From Actinomycetota bacterium (GTDB lineage: Bacteria > Actinomycetota > Actinomycetes > Nanopelagicales > Nanopelagicaceae), in the NCBI GenBank assembly GCA_947381255.1, contig CANCUC010000001.1, positions 1 to 27,963 on the forward strand: DNA of 27,963 nt. Reading direction: 5' to 3'. Below, in pieces: positions 7,983 to 14,915 of the stretch (the stretch's first letter is position 1; every line of letters starts with the position of its first letter). A model generated the notes under the pieces. The model was given only the letters and a program-made list of their open reading frames with translations, was not told where the DNA came from and made no database searches. A program made the translations under genes and the position numbers.

Positions 7983-8078
7983 ATATCTTTTCCCACCCAC
8001 TATCAACTACGAGATAGGTCCAGTTAACTCCCTCGGGAGAAAAAGGAAACCGGCTCGAGAAAGGCCAGAGGCCACAGT
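7983..8078 (+). promoter_or_regulatory. Structured 96-base gap before rpsH
   Basis: Three small hairpins can be drawn: CTATC (8000-8004) with GATAG (8013-8017), CTCC (8028-8031) with GGAG (8036-8039), and GGCC (8063-8066) with GGCC (8070-8073). The last holds the rpsH ribosome-binding site AGAGG (8067-8071). This could be a translational control site, for example for S8, or a processing region. No U-run terminator or clear promoter is seen. Confidence 0.35.
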
Positions 8079-8483
8079 ATGACAATGACAGATCCGATCG
8101 CAGACATGCTTGCACGTCTGCGCAACGCGAACTCTGCTTACCACGATACGGTTTCAATGCCGTCGTCGTCGGTAAAAGTTCGCATTGCCGAAATTCTTAA
8201 GCAGGAGGGATACATCTCTAGCTTCAAGGTAGAAAATACCGTTGCTGGATTTGGAAAGACCCTCACCATCGATTTGAAGTTTGGTGCAGATCGTCAGCGT
8301 TCAATCGCTGGCCTACGCCGCGTTTCAAAGCCAGGACTTCGCGTATACGCAAAGTCAACGGCGCTACCTAAGGTCTTGGGTGGACTTGGCGTAGCCATTA
8401 TCTCAACATCATCTGGTTTGCTCACTGATAAGCAAGCCAACAAGCAAGGGGTAGGCGGAGAAGTTCTCGCCTACGTATGGTGA
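8079..8483 (+). CDS. rpsH: 30S ribosomal protein S8
   Basis: S8 is a primary 16S rRNA binder in the 30S platform and a known autogenous repressor of spc operons. The product has 134 residues. It starts MTMTDPIADMLARLRNAN, as in close relatives, and carries the C-terminal STSSGLLTDKQANKQGVGGEVLAYVW. AGAGG lies 7 bases before ATG 8079; the second in-frame ATG (8085) is less well placed. rplF follows after 4 bases with no strong site of its own, so coupling is likely. Confidence 0.97.
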   Translation: MTMTDPIADMLARLRNANSAYHDTVSMPSSSVKVRIAEILKQEGYISSFKVENTVAGFGKTLTIDLKFGADRQRSIAGLRRVSKPGLRVYAKSTALPKVLGGLGVAIISTSSGLLTDKQANKQGVGGEVLAYVW

Positions 8484-8487
8484 TCTG

Positions 8488-9027
8488 ATGTCACGTATTG
8501 GTCGCTCTCCCATCACAATTCCTGCTGGAGTTGAAGTCAACATTTCAGGTCAAGAGATTTCTGTAAAGGGTCCTAAGGGCACACTTTCACATACTCTCGC
8601 TGGCCCAATTGCTATCGCCAAGGAAGAGTCAACACTCGTTGTTACTCGTCCAGATGATGGACGCGTCGCGCGTTCACTTCACGGCCTCTCACGTACCTTG
8701 GTCGCAAATATGATCGAGGGCGTTACAAATGGATATTCAAAGACCATCAACATCGTTGGTGTTGGTTACAAGGTCGCTGAAAAGGGTAAGGATTTGGAGT
8801 TCGCTCTCGGCTACAGCCACGCGGTTCCATTCAGTGCTCCTGAAGGCATCACCTTCAAGGTCGAATCAGCAACTCGCTTCTCGATCTCTGGTGTCGACAA
8901 GCAGCTCGTTGGTGAAGTTGCAGCGAAGATTCAAAAGCTTCGTAAGGCTGATCCATACAAGGGCAAGGGTCTCCACCTAGACGGCGCAAAGATTCGCCGC
9001 AAGCAAGGAAAGACAGGTAAGAAGTAA
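8488..9027 (+). CDS. rplF: 50S ribosomal protein L6
   Basis: L6 lies near the factor-binding region at the base of the L7/L12 stalk. The product has 179 residues in two related alpha/beta domains. It starts MSRIGRSPITIPAGVEV and ends with the conserved RKADPYKGKGLHLDGAKIRR segment before a basic tail. Its stop overlaps the rplR start by one base (TAATG). The ribosome-binding site before its ATG is weak, so reinitiation after rpsH is probable. Confidence 0.97.
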   Translation: MSRIGRSPITIPAGVEVNISGQEISVKGPKGTLSHTLAGPIAIAKEESTLVVTRPDDGRVARSLHGLSRTLVANMIEGVTNGYSKTINIVGVGYKVAEKGKDLEFALGYSHAVPFSAPEGITFKVESATRFSISGVDKQLVGEVAAKIQKLRKADPYKGKGLHLDGAKIRRKQGKTGKK

Positions 9028-9404
9028 TGGCTATCGGTGTAAAGGTTGTTAAAGGCTCGGCACAAAATGCCCGCCGTCGTCGCCACTTCCGTGTCCGCAA
9101 GCGTGTCGTCGGTTCTGCCGAGCGTCCACGTCTTGTAGTTTCACGCTCATCTCGTCACCTTGTTGCTCAGATCGTTGATGATTCAATCGGTCAGACCTTG
9201 GTCTCAGCCTCAACCATGGAGAGCACACTTCGTGCATCTAAGGATGACAAGAGCGCAAAGGCTCGCTTCGTCGGTGCAGAAATTGCAAAGCGCGCGAAGG
9301 AAAAGGGTATTTCTACAGTGGTCTTCGATCGCGGTGGAAACAAGTACACCGGACGCATTGCAGCTCTCGCTGATAGTGCCCGCGAGAATGGATTGGACTT
9401 CTAA
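9027..9404 (+). CDS. rplR: 50S ribosomal protein L18
   Basis: L18 binds 5S rRNA in the central protuberance. The product has 125 residues: a basic N-terminus (NARRRRHFRVRKRVVGSAERPRL), the conserved VSRSSRHLVAQIVDDS strand and helix, and the C-terminal VVFDRGGNKYTGRIAALADSAREN. One-base TAATG overlaps join it to rplF upstream and rpsE downstream. Nothing unusual is visible. Confidence 0.97.
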   Translation: MAIGVKVVKGSAQNARRRRHFRVRKRVVGSAERPRLVVSRSSRHLVAQIVDDSIGQTLVSASTMESTLRASKDDKSAKARFVGAEIAKRAKEKGISTVVFDRGGNKYTGRIAALADSARENGLDF

Positions 9405-10024
9405 TGGCTACTCCTCCAGTAAACGCAAATGCTGGCGATCGCGCTCCTAAGGGCGGAAACGATCGTCGTGAACGTCGCGGCCGTGATGGTGGACCTGAGA
9501 AAGAGAAGTCTCCATACACAGAGCGCGTAGTTTTCATTAACCGCGTAGCAAAGGTTGTAAAGGGTGGACGTCGTTTCTCCTTCACAGCACTTGTTGTTGT
9601 CGGTGACCAGAAGGGCACAGTCGGAGTCGGATACGGCAAGGCTAAGGAAGTTCCTCAAGCTATTGCTAAGGCAGTGGAAGATGCGAAGAAGCAATTCTTC
9701 AAAGTTGCACTCCTCGGTTCCACTATTCCTCACCCAGTACAAGGTGAAGCTGCAGCTGGCGTAGTTCTTCTTCGCCCTGCATCACCTGGTACCGGAGTTA
9801 TCGCTGGTGGTCCAGTTCGTGCCGTACTTGAGTGCGCTGGAATCCACGATGTTCTTACCAAGTCTCTTGGTTCAAATAACCCAATCAACATGGTGCACGC
9901 CACCGCAGCCGCGCTTAAGGCGTTGGAATCTCCAACATCTATCGCAGCTCGTCGTGGTCTACCCCTTGAAGATGTCGCACCTGCAGCAATTGCTCGTGCC
10001 GTAGCAGCAACGGTTGGTGCATAA
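9404..10024 (+). CDS. rpsE: 30S ribosomal protein S5
   Basis: S5 helps form the mRNA entry site and affects decoding accuracy. The product has 206 residues. A charged low-complexity N-terminal extension of about 35 residues (RERRGRDGGPEKEK) precedes the core, which starts at ERVVFINRVAKVVKGGRRFSF. The conserved GYGKAKEVPQAIAKAVEDAKK and LLRPASPGTGVIAGG segments are intact. It overlaps rplR by one base, and rpmD follows after 2 bases. Confidence 0.97.
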   Translation: MATPPVNANAGDRAPKGGNDRRERRGRDGGPEKEKSPYTERVVFINRVAKVVKGGRRFSFTALVVVGDQKGTVGVGYGKAKEVPQAIAKAVEDAKKQFFKVALLGSTIPHPVQGEAAAGVVLLRPASPGTGVIAGGPVRAVLECAGIHDVLTKSLGSNNPINMVHATAAALKALESPTSIAARRGLPLEDVAPAAIARAVAATVGA

Positions 10025-10026
10025 AC

Positions 10027-10209
10027 ATGCCACGTCTAAAAGTCACACAACTTCGTTCCAAGGTTGGCGCTCGTCCAGAGCACCGCGAGACCTTGCGTTC
10101 ACTTGGTTTAAAGCGAATCGGTGATGTTGTCGTAAAGGAAGATCGTCCCGAGATTCGTGGAATGGTCGTCGCTGTACGTCACATGGTTACCGTTGAGGAG
10201 GTCGAATAA
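10027..10209 (+). CDS. rpmD: 50S ribosomal protein L30
   Basis: L30 is a small 50S protein that is absent from some bacteria. The product has 60 residues with the family pattern LKVTQLRSKVGARPEHRETLRSLGLKRIGDVVVKED and a C-terminal VRHMVTVEEV. It lies between rpsE and rplO, its invariant position. ATG 10027 comes 2 bases after the rpsE stop, again consistent with coupling. Confidence 0.96.
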   Translation: MPRLKVTQLRSKVGARPEHRETLRSLGLKRIGDVVVKEDRPEIRGMVVAVRHMVTVEEVE

Positions 10210-10211
10210 CA

Positions 10212-10652
10212 ATGGTTCTCAAGGTTCATCATCTACGTCCGGCTCCGGGCGCAAAGAAGGCTCGCACCCGTAAGGGTCGCGGTGAGGCTTCAAAGGGTAA
10301 GACTGCTGGTCGTGGTGGCAAGGGAACACGTGCTCGTAACGTTGTTCGTGCTGGTTTCGAAGGTGGACAACTTCCTTTGGTCATGCGTCTTCCAAAGCTC
10401 CGTGGTTTCAAAAACCCAGAGCGCGTGGAGTACCAGCCAGTGAATGTTTCAACCATCAATGCGCTCTATCCAAAGGGTGGCCAAGTCACCGTTGAAGATT
10501 TGGTCGCAAAGGGTGCAGCTCGCGATGGCCATCCGGTCAAGGTTCTTGGAAATGGCGACATTTCTGTGAAAGTTACCGTCGTGGCACACGCATTCTCCTC
10601 TTCAGCATCTGAAAAGATCGCTGCTGCAGGTGGATCAATCACAAAGCTCTAA
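10212..10652 (+). CDS. rplO: 50S ribosomal protein L15
   Basis: L15 is a late-assembly 50S protein with a long basic N-terminal extension that enters 23S rRNA. The product has 146 residues: HHLRPAPGAKKARTRKGRGEASKGKTAGRG is the typical glycine/basic-rich arm, and GGQLPLVMRLPKLRGFKN the conserved core entry. GAGGAG lies at the end of rpmD. It is the last ribosomal gene of the spc cluster. An 81-base gap with a large inverted repeat separates it from secY. Confidence 0.97.
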   Translation: MVLKVHHLRPAPGAKKARTRKGRGEASKGKTAGRGGKGTRARNVVRAGFEGGQLPLVMRLPKLRGFKNPERVEYQPVNVSTINALYPKGGQVTVEDLVAKGAARDGHPVKVLGNGDISVKVTVVAHAFSSSASEKIAAAGGSITKL

Positions 10653-10677
10653 CCTAAAACCGATTTATTAAGTCCGA

Positions 10678-10711
10678 AATGAGTCCTTACTCAATAGAGT
10701 AGGGACTCATT
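10678..10711 (+). terminator. 15-bp inverted repeat between rplO and secY (terminator or attenuator)
   Basis: The arms AATGAGTCCTTACTC (10678-10692) and GAGTAGGGACTCATT (10697-10711) pair over 15 positions with one G-U wobble around an AATA loop. No U-run follows. The hairpin ends 10 bases before the secY ribosome-binding site GAGGAG (10721-10726). It may reduce read-through from ribosomal genes into secY or stabilise the upstream 3' end. Confidence 0.6.
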
Positions 10712-10733
10712 CAGAAATTAGAGGAGAAGTTAA

Positions 10734-12029
10734 ATGCTTGCAGCGTTTGGTAAGGCCTTCAAGACGCCCGATCTTCGCGTAAAGATTTTCTTCACTTTAG
10801 GCATCATGGCTCTCTTCCGTTTCGGATCAATCATGCCAACGCCTGGCGTTTCTTATAAGAACGTTCAATCTTGCTTGAATCAGAGCAAATCTGGCGGACT
10901 CTTCGGTCTCATTAACTTGTTCTCCGGTGGCGCACTTTTGCACCTCTCAATCTTCGCATTGGGAATCATGCCTTACATCACCAGCTCAATCATTATTCAA
11001 TTGCTGACCGTTGTTATCCCTCGCTTTGAAACACTGAAGGCTGAAGGACAATCTGGAAACGCAAAGCTCACCCAATACACCCGTTACCTCACCGTTGGTC
11101 TTGCAGTTCTGCAATCAACTGGTTTGATCGCCGTTGCTCGTTCAACTGGTCGTCTCTTTAGCGGTTGTACTCTCGCAATCATTCCTGACTCATCATGGCC
11201 ACGTATCGTGACCATGGTTTTGGTGATGACCGCTGGAACATCTGTAATCATGTGGCTTGGTGAATTGATCACCGATCGTGGTATCGGTAACGGTATGTCG
11301 ATCTTGATCTTCACCTCTATCGCTGCAGGATTCCCAACCCAGCTCTGGTCCATCAAGCAACAAAAGGGTTGGTTCGCATTCCTGTTCGTTATGGCAGTAG
11401 GTGTCTTGGTTGTAGCAGCAGTTGTATTCGTGGAGCAGGCTCAACGCCGTATTCCGGTGCAATATGCAAAGCGTCAGATTGGTCGCCAGTCATACGGCGG
11501 AACATCTACCTACATCCCAATCAAGGTCAACCAGGCTGGTGTTATCCCAGTAATTTTCGCATCATCGCTTTTGTATATTCCATCTCTGATCGTTAACTTC
11601 TCCGGATCAACGGCGAAGTGGTCAGTTTGGATTCAGCAGAACTTGGTTAAGGGCGATCACCCTATTTACATCATCTCGTACGCAGTATTGATCATCTTCT
11701 TCACCTACTTCTATGTCGCAATTACCTTCAACCCTGATGAAGTTGCTGACAATATGAAGCAGTACGGTGGATTCGTTCCAGGTATTCGCGCTGGAAAGCC
11801 AACATCTGAGTATCTCCAATATGTACTCTCACGCATCACTGCTCCAGGTTCTCTCTACCTAGCATTCGTTGCGATCATCCCTATCATTGCTCTGATCTTG
11901 TTCCAGGCTTCGCAGAACTTCCCATTTGGTGGAACTGCAATCCTGATCGTTGTTGGTGTCGGTCTTGATACCGCTAAGCAAATTGAATCTCAGTTGCAAC
12001 AACGTTCATATGAGGGATTCCTGCGCTAA
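10734..12029 (+). CDS. secY: Protein translocase subunit SecY
   Basis: SecY is the channel of the SecYEG translocase in the cytoplasmic membrane. The product has 431 residues, the normal length, with about ten hydrophobic segments. Recognisable parts are the start AFGKAFKTPDLRVKIFFTLGIM, the plug region after TPGV, the LGIMPYITSSIIIQLL segment, the cytoplasmic loop QRRIPVQYAKRQIG and the C-terminal YEGFLR. GAGGAG precedes the ATG by 7 bases. Its stop overlaps the adk start by one base. The inverted repeat just upstream suggests its expression is separated from that of the ribosomal genes. Confidence 0.98.
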   Translation: MLAAFGKAFKTPDLRVKIFFTLGIMALFRFGSIMPTPGVSYKNVQSCLNQSKSGGLFGLINLFSGGALLHLSIFALGIMPYITSSIIIQLLTVVIPRFETLKAEGQSGNAKLTQYTRYLTVGLAVLQSTGLIAVARSTGRLFSGCTLAIIPDSSWPRIVTMVLVMTAGTSVIMWLGELITDRGIGNGMSILIFTSIAAGFPTQLWSIKQQKGWFAFLFVMAVGVLVVAAVVFVEQAQRRIPVQYAKRQIGRQSYGGTSTYIPIKVNQAGVIPVIFASSLLYIPSLIVNFSGSTAKWSVWIQQNLVKGDHPIYIISYAVLIIFFTYFYVAITFNPDEVADNMKQYGGFVPGIRAGKPTSEYLQYVLSRITAPGSLYLAFVAIIPIIALILFQASQNFPFGGTAILIVVGVGLDTAKQIESQLQQRSYEGFLR

Positions 12030-12670
12030 TGCGCTTAATCCTGGTAGGTCCTCCAGGCGCGGGTAAAGGCACTCAAGCAGTTCACCTTGCTGCGCACTTT
12101 GGGATTCCGCATATCTCTACAGGCGATCTCTTCCGTGCCAATATCAAGGGTGAAACTGAACTTGGAAAGCTTGCTAAGTCCTATATGGATGCCGGCAACC
12201 TGGTTCCAGATTCCGTAACCAATGCCATGCTTGAAGATCGCCTAACACATGCAGATACAGCACCGGGATTCTTGCTCGATGGCTATCCGCGCAATGTTGG
12301 TCAAGCAGAGTTCTTAGCTGAAGTCCTTCTTAAGAAAGCAATTTCACTAGATGCAGTGCTTGAACTCTCCATTCCAAATGAAGAGATCATCAAGCGCCTA
12401 TCGGGCCGTAGAGTCTGTCGCAATTGTGGCGCAACTTCCCATGTCATCTTTGATAAGTCAAAGGTAGATGGAGTCTGCGATAACTGTGGTGGCGAGTTGT
12501 ACCAACGTGAAGACGATAAGGAAGAAGTCATTGCAAATCGCTTGAACGTTTATAGCGAGCAGACAGCACCAATTGTTGACTTCTACAAGAATCTTGGAAT
12601 TCTAAAAGCTATCAGTGCGGTCGGAGATGTTTCAGAAATCTCTGCAAACGCAATCGCAGCTCTTAAGTAG
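12029..12670 (+). CDS. adk: Adenylate kinase, zinc-lid type
   Basis: Adenylate kinase interconverts ATP + AMP and 2 ADP in the cytoplasm. The product has 213 residues. The P-loop GPPGAGKGT is at residues 7-15, the AMP-site segment HISTGDLFR follows, and FLLDGYPRN matches the family signature. The LID carries four cysteines (130, 133, 150, 153) in CxxC pairs, so it is the long zinc-binding form, which many actinobacterial Adk proteins lack. It overlaps secY by one base and is followed by map after 5 bases. Confidence 0.98.
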   Translation: MRLILVGPPGAGKGTQAVHLAAHFGIPHISTGDLFRANIKGETELGKLAKSYMDAGNLVPDSVTNAMLEDRLTHADTAPGFLLDGYPRNVGQAEFLAEVLLKKAISLDAVLELSIPNEEIIKRLSGRRVCRNCGATSHVIFDKSKVDGVCDNCGGELYQREDDKEEVIANRLNVYSEQTAPIVDFYKNLGILKAISAVGDVSEISANAIAALK

Positions 12671-12675
12671 TCGCC

Positions 12676-13488
12676 ATGGCGATTCAGATAAAAACTTTCG
12701 AACAACTGCAATTAATGCGCAAGGCTGGCCTCGTTGTAGGACAAGCACTCGAGCTCATGAAGGCGGCAATCGCGCCAGGAGTTACTCCGCTTGAGTTAGA
12801 TGCAATCGCTGCCGATTACCTCAAAGCAAATAATGCAACTCCATCGTTCCTCAATTATCACGGATATCCCAATGTCATCTGCGCATCAGTAAATCATGAA
12901 GTTGTTCATGGCATTCCGAATGAGCGTCCACTTGTAAGCGGAGACATCATCTCAGTTGATTTCGGAGCAATTGTTAATGGTTGGCACGGAGATGCCGCAT
13001 TCTCCATTGGTATTGGTGAGATAGATCCTGCCGATCAAAAGCTCATGGATACATGTGAAGGTTCCATGTGGCGCGGAATCGCTGCCGCAAAAGTCGGGGG
13101 GCATCTCACTGATATTTCACACGCAATTGAGAGCTACATTCTTAGTCAAGGTAAGTATGGAATCTTGCGTGAGTATGGTGGCCACGGCATTGGTACTGAG
13201 ATGCACCAAGATCCTCATGTCATTAACTATGGTCCGGCTGGTCTGGGACCTGAGTTAAAGGTTGGTCTTGCACTCGCAATCGAACCGATGATTACTCGCG
13301 GCACTGAGAAGATGAAGACCCTCTCCGATGATTGGACCGTTATCGCTAGCGATAAATCCAATGGCGCTCACTTCGAACATACCTTCGCTCTGCTTCCAGA
13401 TGGCAAGCCATTTGTCCTGACCGCAATTGACGGGGGAGCGGCTGAATTGGGTCGCCTCGGGGTGGAAATCTCCCCGCTTTTAGCATAA
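12676..13488 (+). CDS. map: Methionine aminopeptidase, type I
   Basis: This enzyme removes the initiator methionine from new proteins. The product has 270 residues. The five metal ligands can be placed at Asp95 (SVDFG), Asp106, His170 (GGHGIG), Glu203 (AIEP) and Glu234 (HFEHT), and the substrate-site histidine at His78 (VVHGI). No N-terminal zinc or SH3-binding extension is present, so it is the short form. It closes the secY-adk-map unit and is followed at once by a terminator hairpin. Confidence 0.98.
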   Translation: MAIQIKTFEQLQLMRKAGLVVGQALELMKAAIAPGVTPLELDAIAADYLKANNATPSFLNYHGYPNVICASVNHEVVHGIPNERPLVSGDIISVDFGAIVNGWHGDAAFSIGIGEIDPADQKLMDTCEGSMWRGIAAAKVGGHLTDISHAIESYILSQGKYGILREYGGHGIGTEMHQDPHVINYGPAGLGPELKVGLALAIEPMITRGTEKMKTLSDDWTVIASDKSNGAHFEHTFALLPDGKPFVLTAIDGGAAELGRLGVEISPLLA

Positions 13489-13495
13489 ACCGGGT

Positions 13496-13533
13496 CGAAA
13501 AGGGCTAAATAGAGGGCCCGATTTCGTCTTTTT
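13496..13533 (+). terminator. Intrinsic terminator after map
   Basis: CGAAA (13496-13500) pairs with TTTCG (13522-13526) and GGGC (13502-13505) with GCCC (13516-13519), separated by a small internal bulge and closing a 10-nt loop. The T-rich run TCTTTTT (13527-13533) follows directly. It begins 8 bases after the map stop. This is the clearest U-tailed terminator in the window and implies that infA has its own promoter in 13534-13616, where I could not identify a convincing -35/-10 pair. Confidence 0.7.
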
Positions 13534-13616
13534 GGCCCTGCGCCTTAGGATTGCCCTCTGCTTAGAAATAGGCGGATGTCCGTAACTAGACCCCTGAATA
13601 GATAAGTAGGTACTGC

Positions 13617-13838
13617 TTGGCCAAGAAAGACGGAGCAATCGAAATTGAAGGCACCGTAGCTGAAGCACTCCCGAACGCCATGTTCAGAGTCGAGCTTACA
13701 AATGGGCACAAGGTTCTTGCGCACATCAGCGGCAAGATGCGACAGAACTACATTCGCATCCTTCCTGAAGATCGTGTGATTGTTGAACTTAGTCCGTACG
13801 ACCTCACAAGAGGTCGAATTATCTATCGTTACAAGTAA
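13617..13838 (+). CDS. infA: Translation initiation factor IF-1
   Basis: IF-1 binds the 30S A site during initiation. The product has 73 residues in an OB fold and matches the family end to end: AKKDGAIEIEGTVAEALPNAMFRVEL, HKVLAHISGKMRQNYIRILPEDRV, then YDLTRGRIIYRYK. The only start that gives the family N-terminus is TTG 13617; the frame upstream runs into a stop at 13599 with no ATG or GTG. A weak GTAGGT site lies about 6 bases before it. infA heads the alpha cluster, after the map terminator. Confidence 0.96.
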   Translation: MAKKDGAIEIEGTVAEALPNAMFRVELTNGHKVLAHISGKMRQNYIRILPEDRVIVELSPYDLTRGRIIYRYK

Positions 13839-13850
13839 TAGGAGTTAGTC

Positions 13851-13964
13851 GTGAAAGTTAAGCCAAGCGTGAAGAAGATCTGCGACAAGTGCAAGGTCAT
13901 TCGTCGTAATGGTCGCGTCATGGTTATTTGCGACAATCTTCGTCACAAGCAACGTCAAGGATAA
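13851..13964 (+). CDS. rpmJ: 50S ribosomal protein L36, zinc form
   Basis: L36 is the smallest 50S protein. The GTG-initiated frame at 13851 encodes 37 residues starting MKVKPSVKKICDKCKVIRR and ending NLRHKQRQG. The zinc ligands are complete: Cys11, Cys14, Cys27 and His32. TAGGAG lies 7-12 bases upstream. Its place between infA and rpsM is the conserved one. The gap after it holds a cloverleaf RNA structure. Confidence 0.96.
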   Translation: MKVKPSVKKICDKCKVIRRNGRVMVICDNLRHKQRQG

Positions 13965-13980
13965 GTAACACCAAAAAACG

Positions 13981-14059
13981 CGTGATGCGACTGAAGTGAA
14001 AACTTCAGACCCTCGGACTGGTAGGCCGAGGCTCAGTTACCCAACTGAGGTGCATTGCG
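13981..14059 (+). promoter_or_regulatory. Cloverleaf RNA leader upstream of rpsM
   Basis: An 8-bp closing stem pairs CGTGATGC (13981-13988) with GCATTGCG (14052-14059), including two G-U pairs. Inside are three hairpins: CTGAAGT/ACTTCAG (13991-14008, GAAA loop), CCTCGG/CCGAGG (14011-14031, 9-nt loop) and CTCAGTT/AACTGAG (14032-14049, ACCC loop). The ACCC loop (14039-14042) is complementary to GGGT (14083-14086) in the rpsM ribosome-binding region, and ACCTT (14064-14068) can pair with AGGGT (14082-14086). A translational operator, perhaps for S4 or S13, is inferred. Confidence 0.7.
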
Positions 14060-14093
14060 AAGGACCTTCCAGATAACGAAAAGGGTAAGTGAT

Positions 14094-14471
14094 ATGGCAC
14101 GTCTTGTTGGTGTCGATCTCCCGCGTGAAAAGCGCGTAGAGATTGCACTCACGTACATCTTCGGTATCGGATTAACCCGCGCTCATGCAACACTTGCAGC
14201 GACTGGTATTAATCCAGATACACGAGTCAAAGATCTTCAAGAGCCAGAATTGGCACAGCTTCGTGAATTCATCGAAGCAAATTACAAAATCGAAGGTGAC
14301 CTTCGCCGTGAAGTTGCGGGCGACATTCGTCGCAAGGTCGAAATTCAAAGCTACCAAGGTATTCGCCACCGCAAGGGACTTCCTGTTCGTGGTCAGCGCA
14401 CACATACAAATGCGCGCACACGTAAGGGCCCTCGTAAGGCAATCGCTGGTAAGAAGAAGGAGACCAAGTAA
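14094..14471 (+). CDS. rpsM: 30S ribosomal protein S13
   Basis: S13 is in the 30S head and contacts the P-site tRNA and 50S bridges. ATG 14094 is chosen because it gives the family start MARLVGVDLPREKRVEIALTYIFGIG and has AAGGG (14081-14085) 8 bases upstream; the frame extends to a TTG at 14055, which lies inside the leader structure. The product has 125 residues with a basic C-terminus (RKGLPVRGQRTHTNARTRKGPRK). Its stop overlaps the rpsK start by one base. Confidence 0.97.
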   Translation: MARLVGVDLPREKRVEIALTYIFGIGLTRAHATLAATGINPDTRVKDLQEPELAQLREFIEANYKIEGDLRREVAGDIRRKVEIQSYQGIRHRKGLPVRGQRTHTNARTRKGPRKAIAGKKKETK

Positions 14472-14899
14472 TGGCCGCCGCTAAGACAAAGACAGCCGCT
14501 AAAGGCGCTGCTGCTAAGGGCAAAGTCAAACTTCGCAAGAAGGAAAAGAAGAACATTGCGCTTGGACAAGCTCACATCAAGAGCACCTTCAACAACACCA
14601 TCATCTCTATTACAGATCCTTCCGGCGCTGTTATCTCTTGGTCATCAGCTGGCCAAGTTGGTTTCAAGGGCTCACGTAAATCAACACCATACGCAGCACA
14701 GATGGCAGCAGAAGCAGCCGCTCGTCGCGCGCAAGAACATGGTTTGAAGAAGGTTGATGTATTCGTCAAGGGACCAGGATCTGGTCGCGAGACAGCAATT
14801 CGTTCATTACAGGCCGCTGGACTTGAAGTTGGAGCCATCTCAGATGTAACTCCTGCTCCACATAACGGTTGCCGTCCACCAAAGCCACGTCGAGTTTAA
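14471..14899 (+). CDS. rpsK: 30S ribosomal protein S11
   Basis: S11 sits on the 30S platform near the mRNA exit and E site. The product has 142 residues. About 30 Lys/Ala-rich N-terminal residues precede the core, which starts at GQAHIKSTFNNTIISITDPSGAVI. The C-terminal DVTPAPHNGCRPPKPRRV is the family signature. It overlaps rpsM by one base and is followed by rpsD after 16 bases containing GGAAGGAAG. Confidence 0.97.
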   Translation: MAAAKTKTAAKGAAAKGKVKLRKKEKKNIALGQAHIKSTFNNTIISITDPSGAVISWSSAGQVGFKGSRKSTPYAAQMAAEAAARRAQEHGLKKVDVFVKGPGSGRETAIRSLQAAGLEVGAISDVTPAPHNGCRPPKPRRV

Positions 14900-14915
14900 G
14901 GAAGGAAGAGAATAA

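Noticed and set aside
13458..13480. CGGGG/CCCCG hairpin followed by CTTTT at the 3' end of map as a terminator
   Set aside because: The stem is only 5 bp and the T-run is short; it lies inside conserved coding sequence, and a better hairpin with TCTTTTT follows at 13496-13533.
13981..14059. tRNA gene, suggested by the cloverleaf fold
   Set aside because: The loops are 4, 9 and 4 nt, there is no 7-nt anticodon loop, no TTCRA T-loop and no D-loop GG; the arm sizes do not fit a tRNA.
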